From NCBI GenBank assembly GCA_900545525.1, contig UQZX01000007.1, positions 43,581-107,580 of the forward strand: a DNA stretch of 64,000 nucleotides, in the 5' to 3' direction. Below are positions 43,384-54,929 of this stretch, piece by piece. Below the pieces are notes generated by a model, which saw only the letters and a list, made by a program, of their open reading frames with translations, did no database searches and was not told the origin of the DNA. The DNA is from an uncultured Prevotella sp. GTDB taxonomy: Bacteria; Bacteroidota; Bacteroidia; Bacteroidales; Bacteroidaceae. How positions within the stretch are numbered: position 1 is the stretch's first letter; the number at the start of each line of letters is the position of its first letter. A program made the position numbers and the translations under genes.

Positions 43384-43696
43384 ACAGAGACGGGCAATAT
43401 AGCATAACGGGCTTTCTTTTTTGATGTAAGTCAAAGGGTGACAGGCAGTAAGGGCTGCAACGGAATATCCGGCAGAAGAATTATATCAGCTTGCTTGTTA
43501 TACGTAACTAACGTCTTTTTATCACCACCTCTCCCATTTACAAAGGAATATCACACATATATTCCTGTAGGGAAAAACTCATAAGACATGTCTTTATATG
43601 ATAAAACACGGACTTTGCCTTGTAAATGACATAACTGACAAAATTATATCTGCCAGCCTTTCATGTCGTACTCATGGTAAAATAAATGCCAAAATA

Positions 43697-43728
43697 TTTG
43701 GTTTATAAAATAAACTTATTTATCTTTG
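43697..43728 (+). promoter_or_regulatory. Promoter of the membrane protein / regulator pair, with repeats
   Basis: TTTG at 43697-43700, 20 bp, then TATCTTTG at 43721-43728. GTTTATAAAATAAA at 43701-43714 lies inside the spacer, and an identical 14-mer is at 43780-43793 in the leader. Such a pair could be the binding site of the winged-helix regulator encoded by the second gene; this is inference. Confidence 0.6.
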
Positions 43729-43823
43729 CAACATAAAACATTAAGAAGCGCATCGCCGCTTTTCTTTTTTGGCTACGTAGTTTATAAAATAAAGTCGTTT
43801 ACAAACATTTAAAACAACACATC

Positions 43824-44459
43824 ATGGAAGATAAAAAATTAACCGAGAAGGAGAGTCTGGCACTGATAGCCGAGATGATCCGCAACACAAGAGACAGATT
43901 GCAGATTGGCGACGGAAACATACTGCTGATATGGGGATATGTCTCATCTGCTGCCGCTGTGCTGACTTATATTCTGTCAATAATGACAGGAGACCCGCGC
44001 AGCAACCTGATATGGATACTTATACCGTTGGTCGGACTGCCACTCGCAAAGCGGGAGAAGAACAGGCAGAAGTCTGAAACAAAACCAATGACCTATACCG
44101 ACAAGGTTTCAAGTGGTCTTTGGAAAATAACCGGCACATTGGCTTTCATCGGCACAGCGCTTTGCACCGGATTTATGTTTTACGGTTATAACAGCTGGCT
44201 TTTGATGTTTATCTACGCACTTGTAATAGTAGGCATTGCCTCTGCTTTCCAAGGTATAGTAATCCGCGAACAAACGCTCATAGCCGGAGGACTGTTCAGT
44301 GTATCAGCAGGAGGATTTGTAACATGCTGCAAAATATGCGGTATACCTGTATTAATGAGTTGGGCAATGCCCCTGTTCATCATAAGTTTTATTATGATGA
44401 CAATCATTCCGGGACATGTCATTAACTACAAAGCACACCGAATATGCCAAGAGAACTAA
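43824..44459 (+). CDS. Multi-pass membrane protein of unknown function
   Basis: A 211-residue protein. A charged N-terminal segment of about 30 residues (EKESLALIAEMIRNTRDRLQ) is followed by five or six hydrophobic helices, for example ILLIWGYVSSAAAVLTYIL near 35-53, ITGTLAFIGTALCTGFMFYG near 98-117, and WAMPLFIISFIMMTIIPGHV near the end. No enzymatic motif is visible. The gene overlaps the following winged-helix gene by 16 bases; this membrane protein plus HTH pair is common in Bacteroidetes, and the membrane protein may sense a signal for the regulator. That link is inference from the pairing. Confidence 0.75.
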   Translation: MEDKKLTEKESLALIAEMIRNTRDRLQIGDGNILLIWGYVSSAAAVLTYILSIMTGDPRSNLIWILIPLVGLPLAKREKNRQKSETKPMTYTDKVSSGLWKITGTLAFIGTALCTGFMFYGYNSWLLMFIYALVIVGIASAFQGIVIREQTLIAGGLFSVSAGGFVTCCKICGIPVLMSWAMPLFIISFIMMTIIPGHVINYKAHRICQEN

Positions 44460-44728
44460 ATCCTCTGTTACACTCACAGCTGCGACTTGCCATAATGTCT
44501 ATACTGATGACAGTGGAGGAAGCAGACTTCGTATACCTGAAGGAAAAGACGGAAGCCACTGCAGGCAACCTGAGTGTTCAGCTTGACAAGCTGTCTGCTG
44601 CAGGTTACATAACAATCGAAAAGACATTCGACGGCAAAAAACCGCGCACTGTCTGCCGCGTGGCTACCGGTGGAAGAAAAGCCTTTGAGGAATATGTGGA
44701 CACACTGAAAGAATATCTGCATATATAG
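44444..44728 (+). CDS. Winged-helix transcriptional regulator
   Basis: A 94-residue protein that is almost entirely one winged helix-turn-helix of the MarR/ArsR-like HTH_34 type. Seen: LNPLLHSQLRLAIMSILMTV, DFVYLKEKTEATAGNLSVQL as helix-turn-helix, then LSAAGYITIEKTFDGKKPRT as wing, and the end GRKAFEEYVDTLKEYL. It overlaps the upstream membrane protein gene by 16 bases, so translation is coupled. Possible targets are the repeated 14-mers around its own promoter. Confidence 0.85.
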   Translation: MPRELNPLLHSQLRLAIMSILMTVEEADFVYLKEKTEATAGNLSVQLDKLSAAGYITIEKTFDGKKPRTVCRVATGGRKAFEEYVDTLKEYLHI

Positions 44729-44799
44729 TATGAATAACGGTCTGTCTCCTTACCGGAGATGACACATTATATAAGAACTAAATTATAAATCAAGAATGG

Positions 44800-44832
44800 G
44801 TCCTGAAAGTGTTTTCAAACTTTCAGGACTTG
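44800..44832 (+). terminator. Terminator after the winged-helix regulator gene
   Basis: An 11-bp perfect stem, GTCCTGAAAGT (44800-44810) with ACTTTCAGGAC (44819-44829), is followed by TTGCTTTAT, a weak T-tract. The gap 44729-45055 otherwise holds only the next promoter. Confidence 0.65.
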
Positions 44833-44996
44833 CTTTATAAAACATACCTCCGTTTTTTATAAGGTACATGTAGGAACAGTAAAAAAATAATATCATTTAA
44901 AGAACATGATTACTTATTAACAGCTTTAAGATTATTTGTGACACCGCATTTAGAAAAGATAAGATACCGGATGGAACAGGCTTAAAAGGAAAAAAG

Positions 44997-45004
44997 TATA
45001 TTTG
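44997..45004 (+). promoter_or_regulatory. -7 element before the NlpE-like gene
   Basis: TATATTTG is an exact TAnnTTTG element 51 bases before the start codon. An upstream TTTG is not evident. Confidence 0.5.
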
Positions 45005-45055
45005 CAGGGTTATTATCAACTATTCATTTTATAAACCAATAAAAGCTATAAACAA

Positions 45056-45499
45056 ATGAAAGGACTATGCTTACTGGCAGTCATCACGGCTATAGCTGTA
45101 ACAGGCTGCGACGAAAACAGGAAAGGGGACTGCTGCAAGAGAGGAAAAACAACGACGGTAACAAAGACTGTAAGCAGTAAAAACAAGATTGCAGACTTCT
45201 ACGGCACTTATGAAGGTACACTGCCATGTGCCGACTGTAGTGGTATAAGAACTACATTGAGGATTAACAACGATACCACATACGAACTGAGAAGCGAGTA
45301 TCTCGGCATGAAGGACGGGGTGTTTGAGGAATGTGGCGTATACCGTATAATGTCCGGAAACATCATCGAGTTGATAACGCCGTCGTCAGGAGATAAGACG
45401 TACTACAAAATCATAGAAGGTGGCGTTGCATTGTCTGACAGTACCGGCAAGACCACCAGCGGTAAACTTGCCAAGCATTATATATTGAGAAAGCAGTGA
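45056..45499 (+). CDS. NlpE-like lipoprotein
   Basis: A 147-residue predicted lipoprotein. The signal peptide ends in the lipobox AIAVTGC (Cys18). The mature domain matches the N-terminal NlpE pattern: FYGTYEGTLPCADCSGIRTT with the CxxC pair, then TYELRSEYLGMKDGVFEECG and IMSGNIIELITPS, strands of a small barrel. E. coli NlpE reports surface contact and envelope or copper stress through Cpx; no Cpx genes are seen here. A cysteine-rich stretch GDCCKRGK precedes the domain. Which signal it senses, if any, is unknown. Confidence 0.85.
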   Translation: MKGLCLLAVITAIAVTGCDENRKGDCCKRGKTTTVTKTVSSKNKIADFYGTYEGTLPCADCSGIRTTLRINNDTTYELRSEYLGMKDGVFEECGVYRIMSGNIIELITPSSGDKTYYKIIEGGVALSDSTGKTTSGKLAKHYILRKQ

Positions 45500-45537
45500 C
45501 AAGACGGACACGCATCATAAAAGAACGGAGTATATAA

Positions 45538-45577
45538 ATAAAAACGGTTTGCCAATAGTATGACAAACCGTTTTTAT
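45538..45577. terminator. Bidirectional terminator between nlpE-like gene and rpoC
   Basis: A 14-bp perfect stem, ATAAAAACGGTTTG (45538-45551) with CAAACCGTTTTTAT (45564-45577), carries A/T runs on both sides. It should stop both the rightward lipoprotein gene and the leftward rpoBC operon. Confidence 0.85.
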
Positions 45578-45597
45578 AATATTACAAATAACAAGAT

Positions 45598-48500
45598 TTA
45601 CTTCTCTTCTTCAGATGCGTTCTCTGCAAAATCAAGTACATTCTTGCGATTTGCCTGCATGCGCTCATATTCTTCCTTTGAACCGACAACAAGCTTCTCA
45701 AACTCACGCAGACCGGTACCGGCAGGTATCAGGTGACCGCAGATAACGTTTTCCTTCATACCCTCAAGGCGGTCAACCTTTCCGCGTATGGCAGCCTCGT
45801 TAAGAACCTTGGTCGTTTCCTGGAACGAAGCGGCACTCATGAAGCTCTTTGTCTGAAGTGCAGCACGGGTAATACCCTGAAGTATCTGTGTAGACGTTGC
45901 AGGGACAGCTTCACGCACTTGAACAAGTTTAAGGTCGCGACGCTTCAATGAAGAGTTTTCATCACGCAACTTGCGGGCTGTAACAATCTGCCCTGGCTTC
46001 ATATTCTCAGAGTCTCCCGCGTCTATGACAACTTTCTTGCCCCAAATACGGTCATTCTCTTCTGCAAAGTCGAGCTTGTCTACAATCTCCTGCTCGAGGA
46101 ACGTTGTATCGCCCGGATCGTTAATCTGTACCTTGCGCATCATCTGACGCACGATAATCTCAAAGTGCTTGTCATTGATCTTCACACCTTGCAGACGGTA
46201 CACATCCTGTACCTCATTAACGATATATTCCTGAACGGCAGTAGGACCCTTGATGGCAAGTATATCGCCCGGAGTTATGACACCGTCTGACAGAGGAGTT
46301 CCTGCACGCACGGCATCGTGCTCCTGTACAAGGATCTGCTTTGACAGGGATACCAGATACTTGCGCTGCTCTCCAGTCTTGGATGTCACGACGATTTCAC
46401 GGTTACCACGCTTAACCTTACCCATTGTGACCTCACCGTCTATCTCGGAAACAACTGCAGGGTTAGACGGATTACGAGCCTCGAACAACTCTGTGACACG
46501 TGGAAGACCTCCGGTGATGTCACCCGCCTTGCCGACTGTACGCGGTATCTTGACCAATGTCGTACCGGTAAGCACTTTCTGACCGTCTTCCACAACAACG
46601 TGACCGCCTACAGGGAAGATATATGTACCGACAACATCGCCGTTCTTGTCTATGACATCACAGGTAGGCACCTTGCTCTTGTCTTTCGACTCCGTAATAA
46701 TCTTCTCGGTAAGACCTGTCGTCTCATCGGTCTCAGTATGGTATGTAACTCCGTCGATAACATCACGGAATTTCAACTTACCTGCATACTCCGTAACGAT
46801 AACGGCATTGAAGGGATCCCAACGTGCTATAAGTTCGCCTTTCTTAACAACATCGCCTGCCTTGAAGTAGAGTGAACTTCCGTAAGGAACATTCAACGTA
46901 GAAAGTACGATACTTGTATTGGGATCAACAAAACGGATTTCGGCAAGACGGCTGACAACCATCTCACACTCAACCTTGCCGTTCTCTCCTTCTTCAACGA
47001 AAGGTACGGTACGAAGCTCGTCAAATTCTATCTTACTGTCATTCTTTGCCACAATAGAGGCGTTGGCTGCGGCATTTGCAGCGACACCACCGGCGTGGAA
47101 AGTACGGAGGGTAAGCTGTGTTCCCGGCTCACCGATTGCCTGTGCCGCTATGACACCAACCGCCTCACCTTTCTGAACCATACGGCGTGTAGCAAGGTTA
47201 CGGCCGTAACACTTCATGCAGACGCCGTGTTTGCTCTCACAAGTAAGTACCGAACGTATCTCAACACTCTCTATAGGACTTTCCTCTATAATACGTGCTA
47301 TCGGTTCGGTTATCTCCTCACCGGCTGAAACAATCAGCTCGCCCGTAGCAGGATGTATGATATCGTGTACTGACACACGTCCGAGAATTCTCTCATACAA
47401 TGTTGATATGACCTCATCACCGTTCTTCAAGGCTGTACATACGAGTCCGCGCAATGTGCCGCAATCCTCTTCAGTTATGATGACATCATGAGACACATCG
47501 ACAAGACGACGCGTAAGATAACCGGCATCGGCTGTCTTCATGGCGGTATCGGCAAGACCCTTACGGGCACCGTGAGTCGAGATGAAGTACTCAAGCACGC
47601 TCATACCTTCCTTAAAGTTAGAGAGGATAGGGTTCTCAATAATCTGTGCGCCTTCGGCACCCGCCTTCTGCGGTTTTGCCATAAGTCCACGCATACCGGC
47701 AAGCTGACGTATCTGATCCTTAGAACCACGGGCTCCTGAGTCAAGCATCATGTAAACGGCATTGAAGCCTTGGTCTGCCTCTGTCATTTCTTTCATCAGC
47801 ACATCACCAAGCTCATTGTTGACATGTGTCCAGGCATCGATTACCTGATTGTAGCGCTCATTATCAGTAATGAAACCCATGTTGTAGTTATCCGTAATCT
47901 GACGGATTTCCTCATTACCACGCTCTACAAGCTTCGCTTTCTTCTCAGGAATAATTATATCATCGAGGTTAAACGAAAGACCGGCAAGATATGCCATGCG
48001 GTAACCGAGGTTCTTTATACCGTCAAGGAATTCACATGCTTCTGCAAAGCCGACCGACTTGATAACATCTGCAATGATGTCACGGAGACTCTTCTTTGAT
48101 ATAATCTTGTTTACAAAGCCTACTTCATCGGGGATTATACCGTTTACGATAACACGTCCAACAGATGTTTCAACCATCCTGTTTACGAAACAGCCGTTTT
48201 CGTCCACATCCTTGACAACAACCTTAACCTGTGCATGAAGGTCGCATTTGCCTTCATTGTGGGCTATTATTGCTTCTTCCGGACCGTAGAAAGTCTGTCC
48301 TTCGCCCTTTGCTCCCGGACGTATCTTCGTTATATAATAGAGTCCGAGAACCATGTCCTGAGACGGCACTGTGATAGGAGCACCGTTGGCGGGGTTAAGA
48401 ATGTTATGGCTCTGGAGCATCAATATCTGTGCTTCAAGCACTGCCTCATTGCTCAGCGGGAGGTGAACAGCCATCTGGTCGCCGTCAAAGTCGGCATTGA

Positions 48501-49932
48501 ATGCCGTACATGCCAGCGGATGAAGCTGAATAGCCTTACCCTCAATGAGCTTCGGCTGGAAAGCCTGAATACCAAGACGGTGAAGTGTCGGTGCACGGTT
48601 GAGAAGCACAGGATGACCTTTCATCACGTTCTCAAGAATATCCCAGATAACCGGTTCACGACGATCTACAATCTTCTTTGCACTCTTCACTGTCTTCACT
48701 ATGCCACGCTCAATGAGCTTACGGATGATGAACGGCTTATAAAGCTCTGCTGCCATCAGTTTAGGAAGACCGCACTCACCCATCTTCAGCTCAGGACCTA
48801 CAACGATAACCGAACGTGCAGAATAGTCAACACGCTTACCGAGAAGGTTCTGGCGGAAACGTCCCTGCTTACCTTTAAGAGAATCTGACAGAGACTTTAG
48901 CGGACGGTTAGAGTCGCTCTTCACTGCGCTGCTCTTGCGGGAATTGTCAAAGAGACTGTCAACAGCCTCCTGCAACATACGCTTCTCATTGCGGAGAATA
49001 ACCTCGGGAGCCTTAATCTCCATAAGTCTCTTCAAACGGTTATTACGTATGATGACACGACGGTAAAGATCGTTAAGGTCAGACGTAGCGAAACGTCCTC
49101 CGTCCAGCGGAACCAACGGACGGAGTTCCGGAGGAGTAACAGGGATGATCTTCATTATCATCCACTCCGGCTTGTTTATGTTCTTGCTTCCGCGGAATGC
49201 CTCTACAACCTGCAGACGCTTCAAAGCTTCTGTCTTGCGCTGTTGTGAAGAGTCGCTGTTGGCACGGTCGCGCAGCTCGTAAGAAAGGGCATCGAGGTCT
49301 ATGTTTACAAGAAGGTCATATACAGCCTCTGCTCCCATCTTTGCTATGAACTTGTTCGGATCGCTGTCATCAAGATACTCATTCCCGTCAGGAAGATTGT
49401 CCATAATGTTAAGATACTCGTCTTCCGACAGCATATCCATTTTATGCGAACCGTTGATTTCCTCTCCTTCCGCGTTCTTGCTTCCTTCCATAACACCCGG
49501 CTGTATAACGATATATCTCTCGTAATAGACAACAGCATCGAGTTTCTTTGTAGGAATACCAAGAAGATAACCTATCTTATTTGGCAGCGAACGGAAATAC
49601 CAAATATGTGCAACAGGCACAACAAGTTCTATATGTCCAGTACGCTCACGGCGGACCTTCTTCTCTGTGACCTCTACACCACAACGGTCACAGACAATAC
49701 CTTTATATCTTATGCGCTTATATTTTCCGCAGGCACACTCATAGTCCTTTGTCGGACCGAATATGCGCTCACAGAAGAGACCGTCACGCTCCGGCTTATA
49801 TGTTCGATAGTTTATGGTCTCAGGTTTGGTAACCTCACCATAAGAACTTTCGAGTATTTCCTCCGGTGAAGCCAGTCCGATGGTAATCTTCGTAAAATTA
49901 CTCTTTATCTTTGAATCTTTCTTGAAAGCCAT
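45598..49932 (-). CDS. rpoC: RNA polymerase beta' subunit
   Basis: Catalytic subunit of RNA polymerase, 1444 residues. Seen: the zinc ribbon [20 protein letters not shown] near residues 66-85, the rudder/switch region ending [20 protein letters not shown], the active-site motif [17 protein letters not shown] with three Asp residues that hold Mg, and [20 protein letters not shown] of the bridge helix and trigger region. The second zinc site [16 protein letters not shown] and the C-terminal [20 protein letters not shown] are also present. It lies 38 bases behind rpoB and ends the operon. Confidence 0.99.
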   Translation of the reverse strand: MAFKKDSKIKSNFTKITIGLASPEEILESSYGEVTKPETINYRTYKPERDGLFCERIFGPTKDYECACGKYKRIRYKGIVCDRCGVEVTEKKVRRERTGHIELVVPVAHIWYFRSLPNKIGYLLGIPTKKLDAVVYYERYIVIQPGVMEGSKNAEGEEINGSHKMDMLSEDEYLNIMDNLPDGNEYLDDSDPNKFIAKMGAEAVYDLLVNIDLDALSYELRDRANSDSSQQRKTEALKRLQVVEAFRGSKNINKPEWMIMKIIPVTPPELRPLVPLDGGRFATSDLNDLYRRVIIRNNRLKRLMEIKAPEVILRNEKRMLQEAVDSLFDNSRKSSAVKSDSNRPLKSLSDSLKGKQGRFRQNLLGKRVDYSARSVIVVGPELKMGECGLPKLMAAELYKPFIIRKLIERGIVKTVKSAKKIVDRREPVIWDILENVMKGHPVLLNRAPTLHRLGIQAFQPKLIEGKAIQLHPLACTAFNADFDGDQMAVHLPLSNEAVLEAQILMLQSHNILNPANGAPITVPSQDMVLGLYYITKIRPGAKGEGQTFYGPEEAIIAHNEGKCDLHAQVKVVVKDVDENGCFVNRMVETSVGRVIVNGIIPDEVGFVNKIISKKSLRDIIADVIKSVGFAEACEFLDGIKNLGYRMAYLAGLSFNLDDIIIPEKKAKLVERGNEEIRQITDNYNMGFITDNERYNQVIDAWTHVNNELGDVLMKEMTEADQGFNAVYMMLDSGARGSKDQIRQLAGMRGLMAKPQKAGAEGAQIIENPILSNFKEGMSVLEYFISTHGARKGLADTAMKTADAGYLTRRLVDVSHDVIITEEDCGTLRGLVCTALKNGDEVISTLYERILGRVSVHDIIHPATGELIVSAGEEITEPIARIIEESPIESVEIRSVLTCESKHGVCMKCYGRNLATRRMVQKGEAVGVIAAQAIGEPGTQLTLRTFHAGGVAANAAANASIVAKNDSKIEFDELRTVPFVEEGENGKVECEMVVSRLAEIRFVDPNTSIVLSTLNVPYGSSLYFKAGDVVKKGELIARWDPFNAVIVTEYAGKLKFRDVIDGVTYHTETDETTGLTEKIITESKDKSKVPTCDVIDKNGDVVGTYIFPVGGHVVVEDGQKVLTGTTLVKIPRTVGKAGDITGGLPRVTELFEARNPSNPAVVSEIDGEVTMGKVKRGNREIVVTSKTGEQRKYLVSLSKQILVQEHDAVRAGTPLSDGVITPGDILAIKGPTAVQEYIVNEVQDVYRLQGVKINDKHFEIIVRQMMRKVQINDPGDTTFLEQEIVDKLDFAEENDRIWGKKVVIDAGDSENMKPGQIVTARKLRDENSSLKRRDLKLVQVREAVPATSTQILQGITRAALQTKSFMSAASFQETTKVLNEAAIRGKVDRLEGMKENVICGHLIPAGTGLREFEKLVVGSKEEYERMQANRKNVLDFAENASEEEK

Positions 49933-49970
49933 AATTCTTATTTATATTTGTTATGTAAAGAGTTCTATTA

Positions 49971-52900
49971 TTAATCAAGTGTGACACTCAGACCAAGTCC
50001 ACGGAGTTCGTGCAACAACACATTCAGTGACTCTGGTATACCCGGATTAGGCATAGGCTCACCTTTGACAATTGCCTCGTATGCCTTTGAACGTCCTACA
50101 ACATCATCAGACTTGATTGTCAAAATCTCCTGAAGCACATGACTTGCGCCGAATGCCTCGAGAGCCCAGACTTCCATTTCTCCGAAACGCTGACCACCAA
50201 ACTGTGCCTTACCACCAAGAGGCTGCTGTGTAATCAGGGAGTACGGACCTATGCTACGGGCATGCATCTTATCCTCAACCATGTGACCGAGCTTAAGGAA
50301 GTATGTTATACCAACTGTTGCCGGCTGGTCGAAACGCTCACCCGTCTCACCGTCAAACAGACGCGTTGAGCAAAGGCGCGGCAGTCCTGCCTTGTCCGTC
50401 CATTCCTGCAAGTCTTCCAATTTGGCACCGTCAAAGATAGGAGTGGCAAACTTCACGCCCAACCGTTTACCGGCTGCACCGAGAATAGCCTCGAATATCT
50501 GACCAAGGTTCATACGTGAAGGCACACCCAGAGGGTTCAACACCAAATCCACAGGACGTCCGTCCTCAAGGAACGGCATGTCCTCCTGACGCACGATCTT
50601 AGACACGATACCCTTGTTTCCATGGCGTCCGGCGAGTTTATCACCGACACCAATCTTACGTTTCTTAGCAATATAGACCTTTGCCATCTGAAGTATTCCG
50701 GAAGGCAGCTCGTCACCGATTGTAATAGCAAACTTGCGGCGTTTCATCTCCGCATCAAGCAACTTATACTTCTTAAGGAAGTTCATGATGAGCTTCTGTA
50801 TAAGCTCATTGGTATGCTCGTCACTTGTCCAGTTATTAGACTGGATGCCGTCATACTCAAGGTTCTTAAGCTGTGCGGTAGTAAACTTGCTGCCTCTTGT
50901 TATAATCTCGGCACCCGTATAGTCTTTCACTCCCATTGAGGTCTTGTCCTCGGTGAGGGTAAGCAACTTATCTACAAGAATATCTTTCAGATCATCAATC
51001 TTTGCCTCATACTCCTCATCAATCTTTGCAAGTACGACCTTATCCTGCTGTTTCGAAGCACGGGTCTTGATTGCACGCGAGAACAGTTTCTTGTCTATTA
51101 CAACACCGGTAAGAGAAGGATTAGCCTTCAAAGAAGAGTCCTTCACATCACCAGCCTTGTCGCCGAATATGGCACGGAGCAGTTTCTCTTCCGGTGAAGG
51201 ATCGCTTTCACCCTTAGGAGAAATCTTACCGATAAGAATGTCTCCCGGCTCCACGCGCGCGCCAATACGTATTATACCATTGTCGTCAAGGTCCTTTGTT
51301 GCCTCCTCGCTAACGTTCGGAATATCGCTTGTAAACTCTTCCATTCCGCGCTTTGTCTCACGCACATCGAGAGAATACTCGTCCACATGCACAGAAGTGA
51401 GCACATCTTCACGTACGATACGCTCATTAAGCACAATGGCATCCTCATAGTTATAACCCTTCCATGGCATATAGGCTACAAGCAGGTTGCGTCCGAGGGC
51501 AAGCTCGCCATTTTCCGTGGCATAGCCTTCCGTCAGTATGTCACCGGCTTTGACCCTCTGTCCCTTGTTACATATAGGACGCAGGTCTACCGTCATGTTC
51601 TGGTTAGTACGCCGGAACTTCGGTATACGGTATTCCTTCAGTGCAGGTTCAAAGCTTACAAACTCCTCATCATCCGTGCGGTCATACAGAATGCGTATTG
51701 TAGTGGCATCAACATATTCTATGATACCGTCCGCCTCGGCTGTAATCATTGTACGGGAGTCTACACACACCTGCTTCTCTATACCGGTACCAACTATCGG
51801 AGCTTCATTGTGAAGCAACGGAACAGCCTGGCGCATCATGTTACTTCCCATCAATGCACGGTGGGCATCGTCATGCTCCAAGAACGGAATAAGACCGGCA
51901 GCAATTGATGCAATCTGCTGCGGAGATACGTCCATGAGGTCCACTTGTGACGGATCTACGACAGGGAAATCTGCATCCTGACGACATTTCACATAAGTCC
52001 TTATAAATGTTCCGTCATCGTTCAACGGAGCATTTCCCTGACCTATGATATGGTCTTCTTCCTCTTCTGCTGTCAGATATACAATATCTTCATTTGCAAG
52101 ATTTACCTTACCATCATGTACCCTGCGGTATGGCGTCTCAATGAAACCAAGCTCATTAATCTTCGCATACACACAAAGAGAAGAAATAAGTCCGATGTTA
52201 GGACCTTCAGGACTCTCGATAGGACACAAGCGACCGTAGTGCGTATAATGCACGTCACGTACTTCAAATCCGGCACGCTCACGAGACAGACCGCCAGGAC
52301 CGAGGGCACTGAGACGGCGCTTGTGGGTAACCTCGGCAAGCGGGTTCGTCTGATCCATAAACTGCGACAGCGGATTAGTTCCGAAGAAAGAGTTTATAAC
52401 GCTCGATATAGTCTTTGCATTGATAAGGTCGGTCGGCGTAAACACCTCGTTGTCACGCACATTCATACGCTCGCGGATTGTGCGGCTCATACGTGCCAGA
52501 CCTATGGAGAACTGGTTGCTCAGCTGCTCTCCTACCGTGCGTACACGGCGGTTGCTCAAGTGGTCGATATCATCAACCGTGGCATTTGAGTTTACCAGCT
52601 GTATAAGATACTTTATAATCTCTATAATGTCTTCCTTTGTAAGAATGCGCACGTCCATGTCCGTATCAAGACCAAGCTTCTTGTTGATACGGTAACGTCC
52701 CACATCTCCCAAGTCATAACGCTTGTCCGAGAAGAACAAGTTCTGTATCACCTCACGTGCACTTGCATCATCCGCCGGATCTGCATTGCGCAACTGATGA
52801 TATATATAAAGCACGGCTTCCTTTTCCGAGTTGCTCGGGTCTTTCTGCAATGTATTGAAGATGATGGAGTACTTGTTGGCAGAATCCACATCCTTGTGAA

Positions 52901-53783
52901 GCAATATGGTAGATGCTCCGCTGTCAAGGATGTCTTCCATGTTTTCTTTCGTAATCTCAGTTTCACGCTCCATGATTACCTCATTACGCTCGATTGAGAC
53001 TACCTCACCGGTATCCTCGTCTACAAAGTCCTCGTTCCAGCTCTTCAAAACCCTTGCCGCCAACTTACGTCCGACAGCCTCCTTCATATTCTTCTTATTG
53101 ACCTTTATCTCCTCTGCAAGGTCAAAAATCTGAAGTATGTCCTTATCTGCCTCAAATCCGATAGCACGCAACAAGGTTGTCACCGGCAACTTCTTCTTAC
53201 GGTCGATGTAAGCATACATCACATTGTTGATATCCGTTGCAAACTCAATCCATGATCCCTTAAACGGAATGATGCGGGCAGAATAGAGTACGGTACCATT
53301 TGCATGTACTCCCTGTCCGAAGAATACGCCCGGCGAACGGTGCAGCTGTGAAACGACAACACGCTCTGCACCATTGATGATGAACGTGCCGTTGCTTGTC
53401 ATATACGGGATTGTCCCCAAGAAAACATCTTGAATAAACGTGCCGAAGTCTTCATGGTCAGGATCTGTACAATACAGTTTCATCTTAGCCTTCAAGGGTA
53501 CGCTATAGGTCAGTCCGCGCTCCAGACATTCGTCTATGGTATAACGAGGCGGATCAATATAGTAATCCAAGAACTCAAGAACAAAGTTATTACGCGTGTC
53601 GGTAATAGGGAAGTTCTCGGCAAACACCTTGTACAAGCCGTCATTCTTGCGTTCTTCAGGCGGTGTGTCCAACTGTAGGAAGTCTCTGAAAGACTTTAAC
53701 TGCACATCAAGAAAATCCGGATATGGCATCGGATTCTTTATGCTGGCAAAATTTACTCTGTTATCAACAATTTTTGAAGCCAT
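49971..53783 (-). CDS. rpoB: RNA polymerase beta subunit
   Basis: Second large subunit of RNA polymerase, 1270 residues. The rifampicin-binding region reads [20 protein letters not shown] then SALGPGG; the positions equal to E. coli Gln513, Asp516, His526 and Ser531 carry the wild-type residues, so target-based rifampicin resistance is not expected. Also seen are [20 protein letters not shown] and, near the C-terminus, [20 protein letters not shown]. Its leader (53784-53963) carries two small palindromes and an attenuator-like hairpin after rplL. Confidence 0.99.
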   Translation of the reverse strand: MASKIVDNRVNFASIKNPMPYPDFLDVQLKSFRDFLQLDTPPEERKNDGLYKVFAENFPITDTRNNFVLEFLDYYIDPPRYTIDECLERGLTYSVPLKAKMKLYCTDPDHEDFGTFIQDVFLGTIPYMTSNGTFIINGAERVVVSQLHRSPGVFFGQGVHANGTVLYSARIIPFKGSWIEFATDINNVMYAYIDRKKKLPVTTLLRAIGFEADKDILQIFDLAEEIKVNKKNMKEAVGRKLAARVLKSWNEDFVDEDTGEVVSIERNEVIMERETEITKENMEDILDSGASTILLHKDVDSANKYSIIFNTLQKDPSNSEKEAVLYIYHQLRNADPADDASAREVIQNLFFSDKRYDLGDVGRYRINKKLGLDTDMDVRILTKEDIIEIIKYLIQLVNSNATVDDIDHLSNRRVRTVGEQLSNQFSIGLARMSRTIRERMNVRDNEVFTPTDLINAKTISSVINSFFGTNPLSQFMDQTNPLAEVTHKRRLSALGPGGLSRERAGFEVRDVHYTHYGRLCPIESPEGPNIGLISSLCVYAKINELGFIETPYRRVHDGKVNLANEDIVYLTAEEEEDHIIGQGNAPLNDDGTFIRTYVKCRQDADFPVVDPSQVDLMDVSPQQIASIAAGLIPFLEHDDAHRALMGSNMMRQAVPLLHNEAPIVGTGIEKQVCVDSRTMITAEADGIIEYVDATTIRILYDRTDDEEFVSFEPALKEYRIPKFRRTNQNMTVDLRPICNKGQRVKAGDILTEGYATENGELALGRNLLVAYMPWKGYNYEDAIVLNERIVREDVLTSVHVDEYSLDVRETKRGMEEFTSDIPNVSEEATKDLDDNGIIRIGARVEPGDILIGKISPKGESDPSPEEKLLRAIFGDKAGDVKDSSLKANPSLTGVVIDKKLFSRAIKTRASKQQDKVVLAKIDEEYEAKIDDLKDILVDKLLTLTEDKTSMGVKDYTGAEIITRGSKFTTAQLKNLEYDGIQSNNWTSDEHTNELIQKLIMNFLKKYKLLDAEMKRRKFAITIGDELPSGILQMAKVYIAKKRKIGVGDKLAGRHGNKGIVSKIVRQEDMPFLEDGRPVDLVLNPLGVPSRMNLGQIFEAILGAAGKRLGVKFATPIFDGAKLEDLQEWTDKAGLPRLCSTRLFDGETGERFDQPATVGITYFLKLGHMVEDKMHARSIGPYSLITQQPLGGKAQFGGQRFGEMEVWALEAFGASHVLQEILTIKSDDVVGRSKAYEAIVKGEPMPNPGIPESLNVLLHELRGLGLSVTLD

Positions 53784-53807
53784 TACTTATCGTATAAAAT
53801 ATTAGTT

Positions 53808-53840
53808 GTCCGGACCGGACGAAATCGGTCAGACCGATTT
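53808..53840 (-). promoter_or_regulatory. Twin palindromes in the rpoB leader
   Basis: Two perfect odd-length palindromes stand one base apart: GTCCGG-A-CCGGAC (53808-53820) and AAATCGGTC-A-GACCGATTT (53822-53840). They end 25 bases before the rpoB start. In RNA they would be two adjacent hairpins, possibly a processing site or a translational control element; as DNA they could be operators. Confidence 0.55.
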
Positions 53841-53903
53841 AAAATAAGACTAAAAACCAAGTGTGATGTAACCACCACTATTCCGGCAGGTGCCGAAAGA
53901 CAC

Positions 53904-53941
53904 AAAAAGGTTAAGAATCTCCTACCAGGAGACTCTTAACC
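53904..53941 (-). terminator. Attenuator-like hairpin between rplL and rpoB
   Basis: On the minus strand a 14-bp stem with one mismatch (53909-53922 with 53928-53941) is followed by five T. It would partly stop transcription behind rplL, giving more ribosomal protein than polymerase message, as the rplL-rpoB attenuator does in E. coli. Confidence 0.65.
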
Positions 53942-53963
53942 CTAAAATATCGTAGTCAGCCTA

Positions 53964-54341
53964 TTATTTGAGCTCTACCTTAGCACCAGCTTCTTCGATA
54001 GCCTTCTTCAGGTTCTCAGCCTCGTCCTTAGACATGCCTTCCTTCAGTGTAGAAGGTGCGCCGTCTACAAGCTCCTTAGCCTCTTTCAGACCAAGACCGC
54101 AAGCTTCCTTAACTGCCTTTACAACCTGCAGTTTAGCAGCACCAACCTCAGCGAGGACTACATCAAATGAAGTCTTCTCCTCAGCTGCAGCAGCACCAGC
54201 AGCAGCAGGACCAGCAGCAACAGCGACAGCTGCAGCAGCAGGCTCAATTCCATACTCGTCCTTAAGGACTGTTGCCAACTCGTTTACTTCCTTAACTGTC
54301 AAATTTACCAATTCTTCAGCAATAGCTTTAATATCTGCCAT
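53964..54341 (-). CDS. rplL: Ribosomal protein bL12 (L7/L12)
   Basis: Stalk protein of the 50S subunit that recruits elongation factors; 125 residues. Seen: N-terminal dimerisation helix [20 protein letters not shown], an alanine-rich hinge ([20 protein letters not shown]) and the C-terminal domain with [20 protein letters not shown] and [20 protein letters not shown]. It lies 52 bases behind rplJ. Confidence 0.98.
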   Translation of the reverse strand: MADIKAIAEELVNLTVKEVNELATVLKDEYGIEPAAAAVAVAAGPAAAGAAAAEEKTSFDVVLAEVGAAKLQVVKAVKEACGLGLKEAKELVDGAPSTLKEGMSKDEAENLKKAIEEAGAKVELK

Positions 54342-54393
54342 TTTATTCTAAATTTTAATGTTTTTAAATGTTAATGTTAATGAGACTTTGTTT

Positions 54394-54912
54394 TTATTCA
54401 GGACGCTCGCCTAAAGTCTTCAGCACACCATGGATAGTGTTTGCGCCTGACTGAAGAGCCGAAACAACGTTCTTTGCCGGAGACTGCAGCAATGCAACGA
54501 TCTCTGCAATGACCTCGTTCTTGCTCTTGAGAGAAGAAAGTTCTTCCAACTTGTCAGCACCTACATAGAGACCTTCCTCTGCATAAGCCGCTTTCAGTGC
54601 AGGAATACCTTCCTTGCTGTATTCTTTCAACAACCTTGCCGGAACATTTGCCGTATTGCAGAACATCACAGCCGTAGTTCCTTTCAGGCAACCATACAAA
54701 GGCTCGAAATCAATTTCCGAAGCCTCAAGAGCCTTGTGAAGAAGAGTATTCTTTACAACGGTCATCTTTATTTCACTCTTGAAGCACTTGCGGCGAAGAG
54801 CACTTGTCGCAGCTGCATCAAGACCGGTAACGTCTACCAGATAGAAATGAGGATAAGCCTTTATCTTCTCACCAAGCTCTACTATAATAGTATCTTTTAC
54901 TTCCTTTTTCAT
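54394..54912 (-). CDS. rplJ: Ribosomal protein uL10
   Basis: Stalk base protein that anchors the L12 dimers; 172 residues. Seen: IVELGEKIKAYPHFYLVDVT, RKCFKSEIKMTVVKNTLLHK, the family stretch GTTAVMFCNTANVPARLLKE, and a C-terminal helix for L12 binding. It begins only 17 bases after rplA, leaving no room for a long autoregulatory leader of the enteric type directly before it. Confidence 0.97.
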   Translation of the reverse strand: MKKEVKDTIIVELGEKIKAYPHFYLVDVTGLDAAATSALRRKCFKSEIKMTVVKNTLLHKALEASEIDFEPLYGCLKGTTAVMFCNTANVPARLLKEYSKEGIPALKAAYAEEGLYVGADKLEELSSLKSKNEVIAEIVALLQSPAKNVVSALQSGANTIHGVLKTLGERPE

Positions 54913-54929
54913 CTTTCAAACTTTTAGAG

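Noticed and set aside
43193..43405. Minus-strand open frames around the small RNA
   Set aside because: They run through the promoter and hairpin and show no protein-like features.
51387..51908. Plus-strand frames inside rpoB, rpoC and tuf
   Set aside because: They are opposite highly conserved coding sequence and have no independent support.
52300..52420. Rifampicin-resistance mutation in rpoB
   Set aside because: The key residues of the drug pocket are the wild-type ones.
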